From contig JAPQWV010000674.1 of NCBI GenBank assembly GCA_027422505.1, forward strand, positions 234,001 through 298,000: a DNA stretch of 64,000 nucleotides, in the 5' to 3' direction. The notes below the pieces were generated by a model that was given only the letters and a program-made list of their open reading frames with translations, was not told the DNA's origin and made no database searches. Positions 1-11,276 of the stretch are shown one piece after another. Position 1 is the first letter of the stretch. Every line of letters starts with the position of its first letter. The DNA comes from Craterostigma plantagineum (Eukaryota; Streptophyta; Magnoliopsida; Lamiales; Linderniaceae). A program made the position numbers and the translations under genes.

Positions 1-1
1 T

Positions 2-535
2 GCATGCACGGGCTGGGGTCATTATGCCAATGAATGCGCGAACACCCTTCGCAAGCGTGGGAAATCACTTTGGGTCGACCTCTTCGATGATGAAGAGGAA
101 AAACAGTGTGCAAAGGAGACTAAGCAATCACCAGTGACCATTCAATCCTTCTCGGATGACGAAGATCATCAAATCGGCTTCACTGCGGTAACTGATGTTG
201 AGCCAACATCTGACTCAATATATGAAAAACATATTATTTTCGATTATGATGACTCAAACTGCTTTGATGGTTTTTCAATTTCTGATGATGCAGATTCAGA
301 AACAGATAGTTGTGAAGCTATGAAGTTATTGTCCGCGCAATATGAAATAGAGAAGGCGAAAAATGTGCAACTCAAAGCCGCAGTGAAAGTGCTGTCCGAA
401 GAGAATGAAAAGAATGAAAAAGTGATCGAAGGCCTACTTGAAGGCATGAACAAACTGGAAGCTGTGTTGACGCGAAAGGACCAGGAGATCGCCAAGCTAC
501 ACAAGCGAGTCGACGAGGCGGATTTGACGTTCTGA
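2..535 (+). pseudogene. SIRE-type gag, C-terminal part (first zinc knuckle and coiled coil)
   Basis: Gag forms the virus-like particle that packages element RNA in the cytoplasm. The frame is open from the window edge. It begins with the second half of a CCHC knuckle (C-x4-H-x4-C, residues CTGWGHYANEC) followed by a basic stretch and a long acidic linker rich in Asp, Glu and Ser. From about base 310 it is a Lys/Glu-rich coiled coil ending at a stop at 533-535. The polyprotein evidently continues in another frame just after this stop, so the stop reflects a one-base shift rather than a natural end. The acidic linker contains a copy of the ATGTTG..CCAACAT repeat, read as DVEPTSDS. Confidence 0.8.
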
Positions 536-1590
536 AGTTCAATAAGGGTAAATCGACCCTTGATGAGGTATTATCTCTCGGTATCTATGATAAGCAAGGT
601 CTAGGATATTGTAATCAGCCTCCTTGTGATGTCCCTAAACCCGTGTCGCATGATCAGCCGAAAATAGTTTTTGTTAATGAAAAATCACATGCTACGAGTA
701 ATGTTAGTGAAACTGCCATTGTTGCCAAAATTCCTAAGTATGCTGCCGTAAAGTCTAAGGATAGATCTTTTAAATGTCGTCACTGCATGGAGCCTGGTCA
801 TATAAAGCCGTATTGCTGGAAATTGAAGGGAGAGATTTCTGCAAAGAAATCGATGTCGGCTGAAATGTCCTCCAACATTCCGCTCAACATTGAGAAATCA
901 GTGTTGAAAAGTATGTCTGGAGATACTTCAGCTGGCTCACCTTCGAATTCTGGCAACCCAAATGCTGCTTTACCATCTAAGAAAGTTTGGGTAGAGAAGT
1001 CAGTTTATAAGTGCAATGTCGTATATACCTCTTTGCGAGCTAACGTGACAGGTTCTTGGTACTTCGATAGCGGGTGTTCCCGACATATGACGGGTATTAA
1101 AGAATATCTTAGTGAGTACATGCCTTTAAGGAGTGGATCTATGACGTTCGGAGGTGGTGCTAAAGGGCGGATTCTCGGTCGGGGCAGATTGAACGTGCCC
1201 GATTTTCCAAAGCTGAGCAACGTTCTACACGTCGGACTTGTGGCTAATCTGATTAGCATAAGTCAGCTATGCGACGACGACCTTGAGGTAAGATTTAATA
1301 AGGAATGTTGTGAGGTTTTTAACAGCAATGGTGTTCGAGTTATGGCAGGAAAAAGATCGAGTGACAACTGCTATCTAGTCGGTGAAAAATCTGGTGTGAA
1401 GGACGTGTGCCAACTCTCTAAGGCCGAGGACGATGTCATCCTTTGGCATTACAAACTGGGCCATGTCAACTATCGAACGTTGGAGCAACTTATCAAACAC
1501 GAAGCAATCAGAGGCATTCCGAAACTTAAGGAGTTTGGTAAGGTTGTATGTGAGTCATGTTTGAAGGGTAAGCAAGTATGCTACCCATAA
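536..1590 (+). pseudogene. SIRE-type gag end, protease and integrase N-terminus
   Basis: This continues the polyprotein after a frameshift; homologous reading resumes at about 533 (KFNKGKSTLDEVLSLG). It carries a second CCHC zinc knuckle near 770-815 (CRHCMEPGHIKPYC), then a Ser/Pro linker. The retropepsin-like protease starts near 1,055 with the motif WYFDSGCSRHMTG, where Asp of DSG is the catalytic residue. The GAG-pre-integrase zinc motif follows near 1,445-1,570 (LWHYKLGHVN and CESCLKGKQ). The frame stops at 1588-1590 exactly where a copy of the ATGTTG repeat begins, and integrase continues in another frame. The protease would cut the polyprotein if it were intact. Confidence 0.85.
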
Positions 1591-2135
1591 TGTTGACCAA
1601 CATGCTGCCCAACATTTTAAAACTGCTCATTGTTTTCAGCTTATTTATATGGATTTGATGGGTCCGGTGGAAATAGATAGCATTGGTGGTAGGAGATATG
1701 CTTATGTGCTTGTTGATGATTACTCTAGATATGCATGGATTTACTTTCTTAAGGAAAAATCTGAGTGGTTCGATTTTTTCAAAAAATTTAGTGCTATGGT
1801 TAAGAATAATTTCAGTGCTCCTATATTTCGTATTAGGTCTGATCATGGTAGGGAATTTGAGAATCAATTGATCGATGAATTCTGTGATAGGAAAGGTATT
1901 ATTCATGAGTATTCATCTCCTAAGACGCCCCAACAAAATGGGGTGGCCGAAAGGAAGAATAGGACATTGCAAGAAATGGCACGTGTTATGTTGCATTTTA
2001 AGAGTCTTTCTAAAAGATTTTTGGGCTGAAGCGTTGCATACCGCATGTCATATATCTAATCGTGTCATATATCTAATCGTGTTTTCTTTCGTCATGGTAC
2101 TAAAATGACATCATATGAATTATTGAATGGGAAAA
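1591..2135 (+). pseudogene. Copia integrase core
   Basis: Integrase joins element cDNA to host DNA. The DDE core is visible: MDLMGPVE with the first Asp, IRSDHGREFEN with the second Asp, and TPQQNGVAERKNRT carrying the Glu. The frame used from 1649 breaks at 2029, and homologous reading (FWAEALHTACHISNRV) continues in the next frame. A 17-bp perfect tandem duplication at 2048-2064/2065-2081 lies at the following break and shifts the frame again. No intact integrase can be made from this copy. Confidence 0.85.
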
Positions 2136-3207
2136 AGCCGACTGTCAAGTATTTTCATGTTTTTGGATGCTATTGTTATATGTTGAATGATCGTGGTACT
2201 TGACCAGGTTTGATTCAAAAAGTGACAAGTGCATATTTCTTGGATACTCGCCTAATAGTTGTGCTTATCGTGTGTATAACTTGCGCTTGAAGTCTGTTCA
2301 GGAGTTGGTAAATATTGTGTTTGATGATGCTACTGATCTTAGCAAAGTGTCTCCTCAAGTTGATATTTCAGATGTTATACAAGCTGTGGACGAAACAGAG
2401 GAGAATGTGGGGGAAGATGTTGACCCGACATCTGACTCAACATCTGTGCCAGAACAGAACAGCGAGGCTGGACCCAGTGAAGTTCGTAGAGACCCGCCAG
2501 CTAAGATTCAAAATCATCTCACAGACTTAATTATTGGAGATGTGAACGAAGGTAGGAAAACCAGAGATAAGCCGCGCAAGGATTATAAGTCTATGGTAAG
2601 AAACGTATGCATGAACACGGTATACGCTGAGGTACACTTTAATTGTTTTGTTTCTGAGATAGAACCTAAGAATGTTCTTGAAGCTCTCAAGGATAATTTC
2701 TGGATAAATGCGATGCAAGAGGAACTCTTGCAGTTTGAGAAAAACCAAGTATGGACCTTAGTCCCACGGCCGAAGGACATTAATGTCATAGGCACGAAGT
2801 GGATCTTTAAGAATAAATCTGATGAATTTGGTAGAGTTGTTAGGAACAAAGCACGTCTAGTAGCTCAGGGTTATACGCAAGTTGAGGGCATAGATTTTGA
2901 TGAGACTTTCGCTCCCGTGGCTAGGTTAGAATCAATTAGGTTGTTATTAGCTATTGCATGTTGGCTTAACATCACGTTACACCAAATGGATGTTAAGGGT
3001 GCATTTTTATATGGATATATTGATAAAGAAATCTATGTTGAACAGCCTAAGGGATTTGAGGATCCGCATTTTCCTAACCATGTCTTTAAGCTGCGGAAAG
3101 CCTTATATGGACTGAAGCAAGCGCCTCGAGCTTGGTATGGTAGGTTAGCTACATTTTTACTCGATTTTGGGTTTACTCGAGGTGAGGCAGACCACACTTT
3201 TTTATAA
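2136..3207 (+). pseudogene. Copia integrase C-terminus and reverse transcriptase N-terminal half
   Basis: An open stretch from 2200 begins with the integrase tail (KCIFLGYSPNSCAYRVYN). A variable linker follows, holding a copy of the ATGTTG repeat read as DVDPTSDS. The RT domain follows: NQVWTLVPRP, IGTKWIFKNK, ARLVAQGYTQ, FDETFAPVARLESIR, HQMDVKGAFLYG and YGLKQAPRAWY are canonical copia RT blocks, and the Asp of MDVKGAFL is the first catalytic Asp. The frame ends at 3207, before the YVDD box, which lies in a different frame downstream. Confidence 0.9.
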
Positions 3208-4183
3208 AAAGGGTTGGTAGATTTTAATTGCCCAAGTTTATGTTGATGATATTGTTTTTGGCTCGAGCTCACAATCTATGCTAGATCAATTTGTACAGGC
3301 CATGAACTCCACTTTCGAAATGAGCATGATCGGGGAACTAACTTATTTTTTAGGCTTGCAGATTAAGCAAAGCAGTGACGGGATCTTTATGTCCCAGGAG
3401 AAATACGCGAAGAACACAGTCAAGAAGTTCGGGCTTGACACGACAAAGGTAATGAAAACTCCAATGGGGTCATCACAAAAGGTATGTAAGGACAATGTTG
3501 GACAGAATGTTGACCCAACATTATATCGATCCATGATAGGCAGTTTGCTTTATCTTTCAGCTAGTAGACCCGACATTATGTATAGCGTATGGGTATGTGC
3601 TAGATATCAGTCTGAGCCTAAGGTCTCCCATCTTAATGCCGTTAAGCGTATTCTTCGTTATGTGAGTGGTTCGTGTAGCCTAGGGTTGTGGTTCTCTAAA
3701 GATACTAATATGAGTCTTGTAGGCTACAACGATGCTGATTGGGCAGGTGACGAGGATGATCGCAAGAGCACAAGTGGCGGCTGTTTCTTCCTAGGTAACA
3801 ATTTAGTTGCATGGTACAGTAAGAAACAGAATTGTGTGTCTTTATCTACTGCTGAGTCTGAGTATGTTGCTGCTGGTAGTTGCTGTACGCAATTAATATG
3901 GTTGAATAGCATGTTGTGTGACTATGGTTTAGAGTGCGAGTCAGTTCTCATGTATTGTGATAACCTTAGTGCCATCAACATATCTAAGAACCCTATCCAG
4001 CATTCACGCACGAAGCATATAGATATAAGGCATCATTTTCTGAGAGATATGGTAGAGAAAGAATTAGTGCGCATTGAGCATATAGACACGAAACATCAGT
4101 TAGCTGACATTTTCACGAAAGCATTGGATTTTGAAAGGTTTTCGGACCTGAAAAAGTCCATAGGTTTGCATCAGTCTGTCTGA
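3208..4183 (+). pseudogene. Copia reverse transcriptase C-terminus and RNase H
   Basis: The RT active-site box YVDD is encoded at about 3239-3250 in frame with the long downstream ORF, but it is separated from the N-terminal half by a stop and a frameshift. The ORF from 3278 gives the RT thumb/connection (GELTYFLGLQI, LYLSASRPDIMYSV). It then gives RNase H with DADWAGDEDDRKSTSG, STAESEYVAA and YCDNLSAI, holding the catalytic acidic residues. The normal copia end (KHIDIRHHFLRD, LADIFTKALD) is complete, and the ORF stops at 4183. A doubled ATGTTG motif is embedded at 3494-3522. Confidence 0.92.
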
Positions 4184-5819
4184 ATGTTGGTCCAACATTT
4201 GGATCAACATAGCAGAAGTCGAACTTGATAGTTACTGCTTTGACATTTGATTTAATGTTCTCTCTGTTATTCTGTGAAATGATTTGACTCACCTAGAACG
4301 TTCCCTGAAATGACCCTCTTCCTTAAAAAAAAAAATTGCTCGTGCTCCTCTTTCAAGATACAGGTTCAGGTAATAAGCTTCCCTATGTGCACGACATTCC
4401 CGGTGACGATGCACTCTTTGCGACAAAAATCCTAACCTTGATGATAAGGATCTTATAAGGGCTGTGCATAATATTACTAGTTTATATTGAGGTAAGTAGG
4501 GCAGAAAATGAAAGGGAATTGAGTTTAGGGCGTTGAACAGAAAAGTCTCGAATTTCAGAGTAGAATGTTGAGTCTTATGTTAGGGCAACATTTTGTGACT
4601 GTCAGTTTGATCATGCTGTTTTTGTGCTTTCGTTTATGTGCATTAGTTTTTAAGTCAGCATGTGTCAGTTTCGTATGTCTAGTTTAGATATCTCTCAGAA
4701 TTGCATTAGAACTCTCGAAGAACAGCGCTCAAGTGCTCATCATTGTCGCTTAAACGGTTAGTCTCGCTTGATTCTATTATGACTTTTGACTTGGTATTTT
4801 TGGTTGAATCATGATCTGAATTGCCCCTATATTTTCACATGACGATTCCTTCATACTATTTTTAGCTCCATGTTTACTTAGACAGGTTTGACCTAATTCG
4901 ACCACATCCTCAAACTGTCTAAATGCTCTTCATTCCAACGATTAGTTTACTCACTCACTTACACCACGATTTATCCCTATTCTGAGTGACCGTTTTATTT
5001 GTGCCGTTGGATATATATATATATATATTTTTGGTTCGACTTGAGCTCTCATCACTTTCGCATATCCTATTTCATAGTTCGAAGTTGACGCTGAAATTAA
5101 TCTCTGTTCTTGATTGTGGTTGATATAATAGAGGGTTACACATTCTGTTCTCATTTTATTATTTTTGGATTTATCTTTGATTACTTTATGGCGAACTAAC
5201 TTGTTTCTGAGTCTCAAAATGTTGGACCAGATGTTAGTCCCACATTTGCCTCGACATCTGCAAGTTGGTAACAGAGAAGTTCTCTGAGTTTTTTTTCTTT
5301 CTTCCCAAAAAGGGGGAGATTGGTGTCAGGGGGAGCATAATAAGCAGCCGAACAGACAGGGGGAGCTGATCAAGAAGGAAAAGCAGCCGAGAAAGCATCA
5401 GCTGGAAACTCCATACTCCATTGAGAGTGAAGCTCTGATCCTTTCCGTTTTTTTTGTGCATGCATATGTTAGATTAATTTGTTTTTACTTGGACATGCTG
5501 ATTTGATCTTCTGAATCTTTGATTCTATGATTCTTTGCATGATCGACTTTATCTTTATTGTGTGGATGCTGATCTGGCTTGTTTAGGTTGTGTGACTATA
5601 TGGTTTGCTGGCCTGCGTATGAACTTTTAATTTTTTTTGCAGATGTTAATCTCCGGAACCCTAATTGGCTTCGTACTACTTCTTAGTACTTTGAATAGCT
5701 TATAGACCATTCTGTTTACGTTTGCTCTAACCATCCTTCATTGTTTTTTGGTTGAGTAGACTTGGCCTTCAGGGGGAGTTTAGGAACTCTATTGTCTGCA
5801 CGGGTTTTGGGAAGAAAGA
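4184..5819 (+). other. Long non-coding tail of the SIRE-type element
   Basis: About 1.6 kb lies between the pol stop and the polypurine tract with no supportable ORF. In SIRE elements this interval can hold an env-like ORF; none is visible here in either strand. It contains three ATGTTG/CAACAT clusters (4183-4210, 4564-4594, 5218-5262), a short TA repeat near 5010-5030, and three internal GGGGGAG tracts near 5312, 5330 and 5360 that resemble extra polypurine tracts. Confidence 0.6.
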
Positions 5820-5834
5820 TAAAAAGGGGGAGAT
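5820..5834 (+). promoter_or_regulatory. Polypurine tract of the SIRE-type element
   Basis: AAAAAGGGGGAGAT directly precedes TGTTAATG, the expected start of the 3' LTR. This is the plus-strand primer site for reverse transcription and the usual copia form. Confidence 0.75.
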
Positions 5835-6710
5835 TGTTAATGTTGACTAGCTCAGCTTTGACAATGTTGGGCTAACATTTCAGCCAACATTGTTGTGTGT
5901 CAAGATTCGATTTTATCATTCATGCCCAAAAACCGTTTAACCTTTTTTGTAGCTTTATTTACTAATATGCATGACGTAAATAAGGATAGGGAATAGATCA
6001 AACCGTGTGGAAAACGCGTGGAGCTGCTTGAACGAATTTAGGAAGTGCAATTACTATAAATAGAAGATTTGAAGATCAAAATAGGAGTCAAGCCACGACC
6101 AAGATTAGAAGATCTGAATATCAAAAGAGAATCATTCAACCAGCTACCATAAATAGTAGATAAGAGATCGACCAATGAGATGAGAAGATCGAACTAGATA
6201 TATACTATATTTATGGAGATCTTCAAGGAGATATTTGAAGAGATATTCAAGGGTCTTTTTACCAATTCAAGATGAGCCAATGCCTATAAATAAAAGGAGA
6301 TTTTTGAGCTGCAACTAACGACTTTCGAGAAAGCTTTCATGGAGCTGCTTTGAGCGACACATTGAGCAAAGCACATATCAGTTTTGAGCGAGTTGTATAT
6401 TTTAAGAGAGTCGTCTTTTAGCCTAGTATTGAGTTTTCAGAAGTCTTAGTACTTCGTAGTTTTCAGGATCGTGTCAATTCGTAGTTTTTCTAGGCTTGTT
6501 TTTACTATCTCGGATAGTTGTTTTGCATCCATTGCTGTAGTGGAATTTTCCCTTGAGGCACGCAGCAAGTTTTATAACTTGCTGCACAGACACCTTGTGT
6601 TCATTAGCTTTCGTCACTAAGTAATTACAATATTCCGTTGTGCACCTGAATGTTAGGTTGAGTGTTACCCCGACATTTTACCCAACATCTAGTCTATACT
6701 TAGTGTTTTA
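5835..6710 (+). repeat. 3' LTR of the SIRE-type element
   Basis: It begins TGTTAATG after the polypurine tract. It carries several TATA-like CTATAAATA sites (near 6055, 6125 and 6289), as expected for an LTR promoter region. ATGTTG motif clusters sit at both ends (5839-5893 and 6648-6690). The 3' boundary is a guess at a CA dinucleotide near 6,710, since there is no second LTR to compare. Confidence 0.6.
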
Positions 6711-7701
6711 CATCCATATTTTACCGGGACCACTTCATACACTTTATATTTGATACACCTTATTAGGATACACATTTTTTTTGGGACAATTTGAATTTCC
6801 TTTTCTGAAAACCATATTTTCAAGTGTATATAAGTGATATGTTTAACTTCATATCCTATCTGACCGCGCTATCACTATACTAATGGTTTTATATTACAAA
6901 CACCAAGTTTTACTAGAATAAGATGATAATGTTAGAACAACTTATTACACATAAAGTCGAAATTATAATAACTACAAACTTTAGTTGATTATAGATGTTT
7001 TTGTGAATATTCTGTTTTTTAATAAGATTTAGGGCTTCACATTTGTTGTTTGATGGTTTGGACTATTAACTATAGCTATTATCTGTAATGGAAAAATAGG
7101 GTACGCATATGTACTTATCGTGGTACGATAGGCTACTTAAATGTGGTGCACTATATTTCCACAGCAACGTACAATCACTGCTCGTTCAATGGAATAATGT
7201 GAATGTTATATTTGGTACAACTTATTAGGATAAGTGTTTTTCATCGCGTTTTACATTAGTTTTGATGCAGAAATACTTTGGTATACGTAAATATGATATA
7301 AGTTTTACTTCGTAATATATTTAGTGGGTTAACCCTCAATTCGTGGATTTATCGTTTGAATCCAAACTTCTATAGTAAGATGTGCTTACAAGGATAATCC
7401 TCTTATTAGCAAACTTGATGTTTTGATTACACATGCGTGTAAGGTTAAACCATTAAATTTGATAACAAGTTAAACATATAATATGCATACATATAGTAAA
7501 ATAGTTTTGCATGGGAACTAATCCGAAAGACTACGGAAACGTAATTAGTTGTACCAGACAAAGCATCTATAATGTACCATCCAACATTTAGCGACTGTAC
7601 CATTGAAGAACCTCTTAATGTACCTTATTATGGAAATAGATTGTATCATAATTAAGTAACTTTTCCTACCAAAATACATAAAGGTTCTGTTGGTGATATA
7701 T
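6711..7701. other. AT-rich spacer, no gene seen
   Basis: No ORF of note, no terminal repeats and no recognisable transposon protein. It is AT-rich intergenic sequence between the SIRE-type LTR and the Mutator-like element. Confidence 0.5.
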
Positions 7702-8368
7702 TATACCTCTGGGTTAATTTGGGTTCAGGCCCTAATAACCATTTTTCAACACAGTTCAGGCCCCATACGTGTTTAATAGAGCCCCAAGGACCTAAATACC
7801 GAAAATATAAGTTTCAAGGACCAATGTGACACGAAATGACAATTCTATCCTTGGTATATGCCAAAAATTACAGCCACTTGCCATCATCTCCTACCATCGA
7901 TTTTGGGTTGCTGTGAGGACTTAGAACAGACATAAATATCGTTGTTAAGGTGCAAATAAGATGGGATCGACTTCGATTCGTCATGGGTAGTTATAATAAA
8001 CGAATAATTTTAAGTGTAAGAAAAAATAACGTCGAAATTCCACTTCGAAAAAACGAGAATACAAATGGACCAAATATCGAATTTAATTGCCGATTAAGAC
8101 GAAATTGAGTGAATTTGATAATGGGTCTTAATAATGAACGAGAATTATTGAGTTTAAGAGTGTCGCTGTGACGAATTTTGAATCTAAATTTCTCATGCGA
8201 TGTATATTGAAAATTTTGTGAACACGATATCTGGGTAACAAGTCATGTAATTTAAGTAACCGATGTAGCAAAGATAGTAACAGATATGAGAGACACAGTA
8301 ACAAATATAACAATCATAATAACTTATCGTTTAAGAAAAGTAACACTTGTTGAATAACCCTAATTGAT

Positions 8369-8696
8369 TTAGCCATCCGACGAGCCGACGACGACCACGA
8401 GCAGCGACGGCCACAAGCAGCGACGACGAGCAGCGACGACCTCGATACTTGACGACCCATCCCCAATGTTATTCGAAGAAAGCAGCGACGACGTCAATGG
8501 CGAAGAAATCGAAGAAAGGTGCGAGCCATCCCACGAGCAGCGGCGACGAGCACCGACGACCACGAGCAGCGGGCCATCCCACGACGACAATGGCCAAGAA
8601 ATCGAAGAAAGCAGCGACGGAGAAGGAGAAAATTTCCCTTTTGTTGTTGAAAATGTGTGCATGATTCCGGTAAAATCTCTGTTGTTTACGCAGTAA
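8369..8696. other. Low-complexity coding-like segment in the Mutator-like element
   Basis: Both strands are open for 70-97 codons because of a repeated AGCAGCGACGACGA-type sequence. One + strand frame (8466-8696) gives an acidic Ser/Asp/Glu-rich peptide. This could be a captured host exon, as in Pack-MULEs, or a simple repeat. I recognise no family and would not call a gene. Confidence 0.25.
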
Positions 8697-8829
8697 CAGT
8701 TTAATGTTTAACTAGTAACAATTTAGCGCTGCTAAAAACAGAAACGGATATGCAGGTAACATATCGATATTTGACAAGTAACATATAACGCTGGTGCAAT
8801 AACAATTTAATATGTAATTTGATTAGTTT

Positions 8830-9885
8830 ATGGTTTTCGAATTTTATATTGTACACACGCTGCATTCACTATAATATACAAACTCACGAAGTTTTAGATA
8901 AAAATAAGTTAGCTTAGGTATGATTTTCGTGGAGGTTATGTTGGAATTGAAGAAGTTGAGGTATAGAGTATGAGAAACAAGTAGAACTCTTCTTGAGAGG
9001 ATGATCATGATTCTACCAAATTGATTCTACTTACACCGTTGTAGATATGAACTATTAGTTGTTTATTACAATCCAAATGGTTGACCTAACTTAAGTGATT
9101 TGACAAAATTAATAACATCTTCAATTAATCTTAAACGTAAACCCTATGTTGTTTACTGATCTCCACAGTAACAATTTAACTGTGTTTAGTAACAATTTGT
9201 TAGGATAAAGTAACAGAAATTGACAGGCGAGTAACAATGTTACACAACACGAGTAACAGATTACCTACTCGAAATAACAGTTTAATATGCGCTTAGTTTA
9301 CTTTATTATTTTCAAATTTTATGTTGCAAACACGCTACATTCACCGAAATATATGAATTTACCAAGTTTTAGATAAAACATATTAGTTTAGATTGTGATT
9401 TTCGTGGAGATTGTGTTGGAATTGAAGAAGTTGTAGTATATAGTATGAAAAACAAGTAGAACTCTTCTTGAGAGGATGATCATGATTCTACCAAATTGAT
9501 TCTACTTACACAAAACGTTGTAGATCTGAATTATTAGTTGTTTATTACAATCCAAATGGTCGACCTAACATAAGTGATTCAACAAAATTAATGACATCTT
9601 CAATTAATCTTAAACGTAAACCCTATGTTGTTTACTGATTTCCACAGTAACAATTTAACTGTGTTCAGTAACAATTTGTTAAAATAAAGTAACAGAAATT
9701 GACAGTTGGGTAACCATGTTACACAACACGAGTAACAGATTACCTACTCGAAATAAGAATTTAATATGTGCTTAGTTTACTTTATTATTTTCAAATTTTA
9801 TGTTGCAAACACGCTATATTCACTAAAATGTATCAATTTACGAAGTTTTAGATAAAAATATATTAGTTTAGGTTATCATTTTAAT
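8830..9885. repeat. Tandem duplication, unit about 476 bp, two and a bit copies
   Basis: The unit containing GAGGATGATCATGATTCTAC recurs with an offset of about 476 bp (8997 and 9473). The copies align over their full length at roughly 90 percent by eye, and a partial third copy starts near 9,786. Each copy carries the same set of GTAACA motifs. Confidence 0.85.
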
Positions 9886-10157
9886 CACACCCTAATTCAC
9901 AAACCATAATAATTTTGGTAACATATAAACATACAACTAGTAACAGTTTTACACAGATCGGGTAACAGATAATCTATGCTTGATTTTATTTAGACTCCCG
10001 CCCAAAATTCATCTCATTCTGGTTTCCCCGCCCGAAATTTCACCGACAATTTAGTAACAAAATTAGTCAACATAGTACCAGAAACTCATATACTAGTAAC
10101 AGATCTTGAGAATTTTACAAATCAGCCAAAACGAAAAAAATACACCCAACTTTATAG

Positions 10158-10620
10158 GGTCGATCGTATTTTCGAGAATTAAATGATGAACATCGTCGAA
10201 CGACCAAACGAGGCGCTGCACCGAGCTGCCCATACTATGGGTACTTCGAATCTGTACTTATCAGACGTAATCGTTGCCAAAAACGGATTTAATTTCATCT
10301 TATTTTCGCAAATGAATCCTACACATAGTAACAATTATTTACAGTTTAATAACGGTTTTGATACGCCAAGTAACAGATTTCATAATCCGAGTAACAGTAT
10401 TGACACAGTAAAAATGTACTTAAATTATTGGGGTCGACCGTATTTTCGCGAAATTAAAAGATGAACGTCGGACGAACGAGCAAACATGTGCCGCACCGAG
10501 CTGCCCATGCTATGGGCACTTCGAATTTATCCATATTAGATGTAATCGTTGCCAAAAATGACTTTGATTTCGTCTTATTTTCGCAAATTAGAACCCTAAA
10601 TAGAAAGATAAAAATTCATT
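10158..10620 (+). repeat. Second tandem duplication, unit about 275-280 bp
   Basis: The segment beginning GGTCGATCGTATTTTCG and running through CCGAGCTGCCCATACTATGG is repeated from about 10,433 with small changes. Each copy has a short open frame starting at ATGAACATCGTCGAA or ATGAACGTCGGACGAA, but neither resembles a known protein. Confidence 0.75.
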
Positions 10621-11037
10621 ACAAATCTTACATTTTGCTTCGTGAGTAACACAATACATCCTATCTATGCCGAAATTGGTTGGTTAATGGGCATTCGAAA
10701 TTTCGGAGCTCGATTCACTGTAAAAACGAGATTCACAAAATAAATGTTCTCTGTCGATAACTATTTTCTGCATCATAGTAACAGATGAGAGATGGATAAT
10801 AACAGTTTACCAGACATTTGCAACAATATAATCTAACAGCATAACAGAAAGTCGCCGAAAAATAACAATTAGTTCAGTATGTTATGAAGGGTATTTTCGT
10901 CAATACATATTTTTGTCCCTTATCTCTGCCATTTTCGAAAAAGTTGATCCTTTAAACTATTGGGAGTTCTGACACGGACTGAACCATTTAAAAACTTGCT
11001 GACAAAGGGTCTGACTACAAATTTTCCCTATTCCTTT

Positions 11038-11244
11038 CCGGCAGGGAAATTGTGTATGTCATAACTTTATGTATGTGTCAGAAACTATTTCATAATACCG
11101 TTAAAAAGTCAGATATTGGGCCTTGTTTAACAGTGTTACTGTACCAAAAATTCTGGCATACAAACAATATTTACACATTTCAATGTCTGTTGACAGAACA
11201 ATATCCAACATTACGCCAACACAATAAATATTCACAACGAATCA

Positions 11245-11270
<26 letters not shown>
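11038..11270. other. Spacer with TA microsatellite
   Basis: No gene is seen. A TA run at about 11,246-11,270 lies immediately before the AATAT target duplication of the next element. Confidence 0.6.

Positions 11271-11275
<5 letters not shown>

Positions 11276-11276
<1 letters not shown>

Larger units (their letters stand above)
194..6690 (+). repeat. Dispersed ATGTTG..CCAACAT motif family inside one copia element
   Basis: At least nine clusters of ATGTTG followed after 2-4 bases by CCAACAT or CGACAT, often with a third CAACAT half-site, occur near 194, 1589, 2416, 3494, 4183, 4564, 5218, 5839 and 6648. They fall in gag, pol, the non-coding tail and the LTR. Such clusters are rare elsewhere in the window by eye. 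Confidence 0.7.
1..6710 (+). mobile_element. SIRE/Maximus-type Ty1/copia retrotransposon, 3' part
   Basis: The window opens inside gag, so the 5' LTR and gag start are missing. Domain order is gag coiled coil, second zinc knuckle, aspartic protease, integrase, reverse transcriptase, RNase H, a long non-coding tail, polypurine tract and 3' LTR. Integrase before RT defines copia. Two zinc knuckles and a long gag match the SIRE/Maximus lineage. Reading-frame breaks near 535, 1590, 2029 and 3207 make it inactive. A short ATGTTG..CAACAT motif recurs through coding and non-coding parts. The 3' end near 6,710 is uncertain because the matching 5' LTR is outside the window. Confidence 0.9.
8218..10870. 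repeat. Dense dispersed GTAACA motif
   Basis: AGTAACA, often extended to AGTAACAATTT or AGTAACAGATT, occurs well over thirty times at irregular spacing, mostly on the + strand (for example 8275, 8297, 8692, 8713, 9165, 9188, 9208, 9229 and 9249). It is not a simple tandem repeat and persists across otherwise unrelated internal sequence. Confidence 0.7.
7711..11028. mobile_element. Candidate Mutator-like (VANDAL-type?) non-autonomous element
   Basis: The two ends form a degenerate inverted repeat: GGGTTAATTTGGGTTCAGG on the left and GGGAAAATTTGTAGTCAGA from the right, about 17 of 23 positions alike. The flanks TATACCTCT (7702-7710) and TATTCCTTT (11029-11037) match at 7 of 9 positions, which fits an old 9-bp Mutator-type target duplication. 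No transposase is encoded. The interior holds a dense GTAACA motif family, two tandem duplications and a short Ser/Asp-rich coding-like segment. VANDAL Mutator elements in Arabidopsis have weak termini and short motifs bound by anti-silencing proteins; assignment here is inference. Confidence 0.5.

Noticed and set aside
4184..5819. Env-like ORF expected in some SIRE elements
   Set aside because: No long frame on the + strand; the minus-strand frames at 4951-5461 are short and without a signal peptide or membrane helix.
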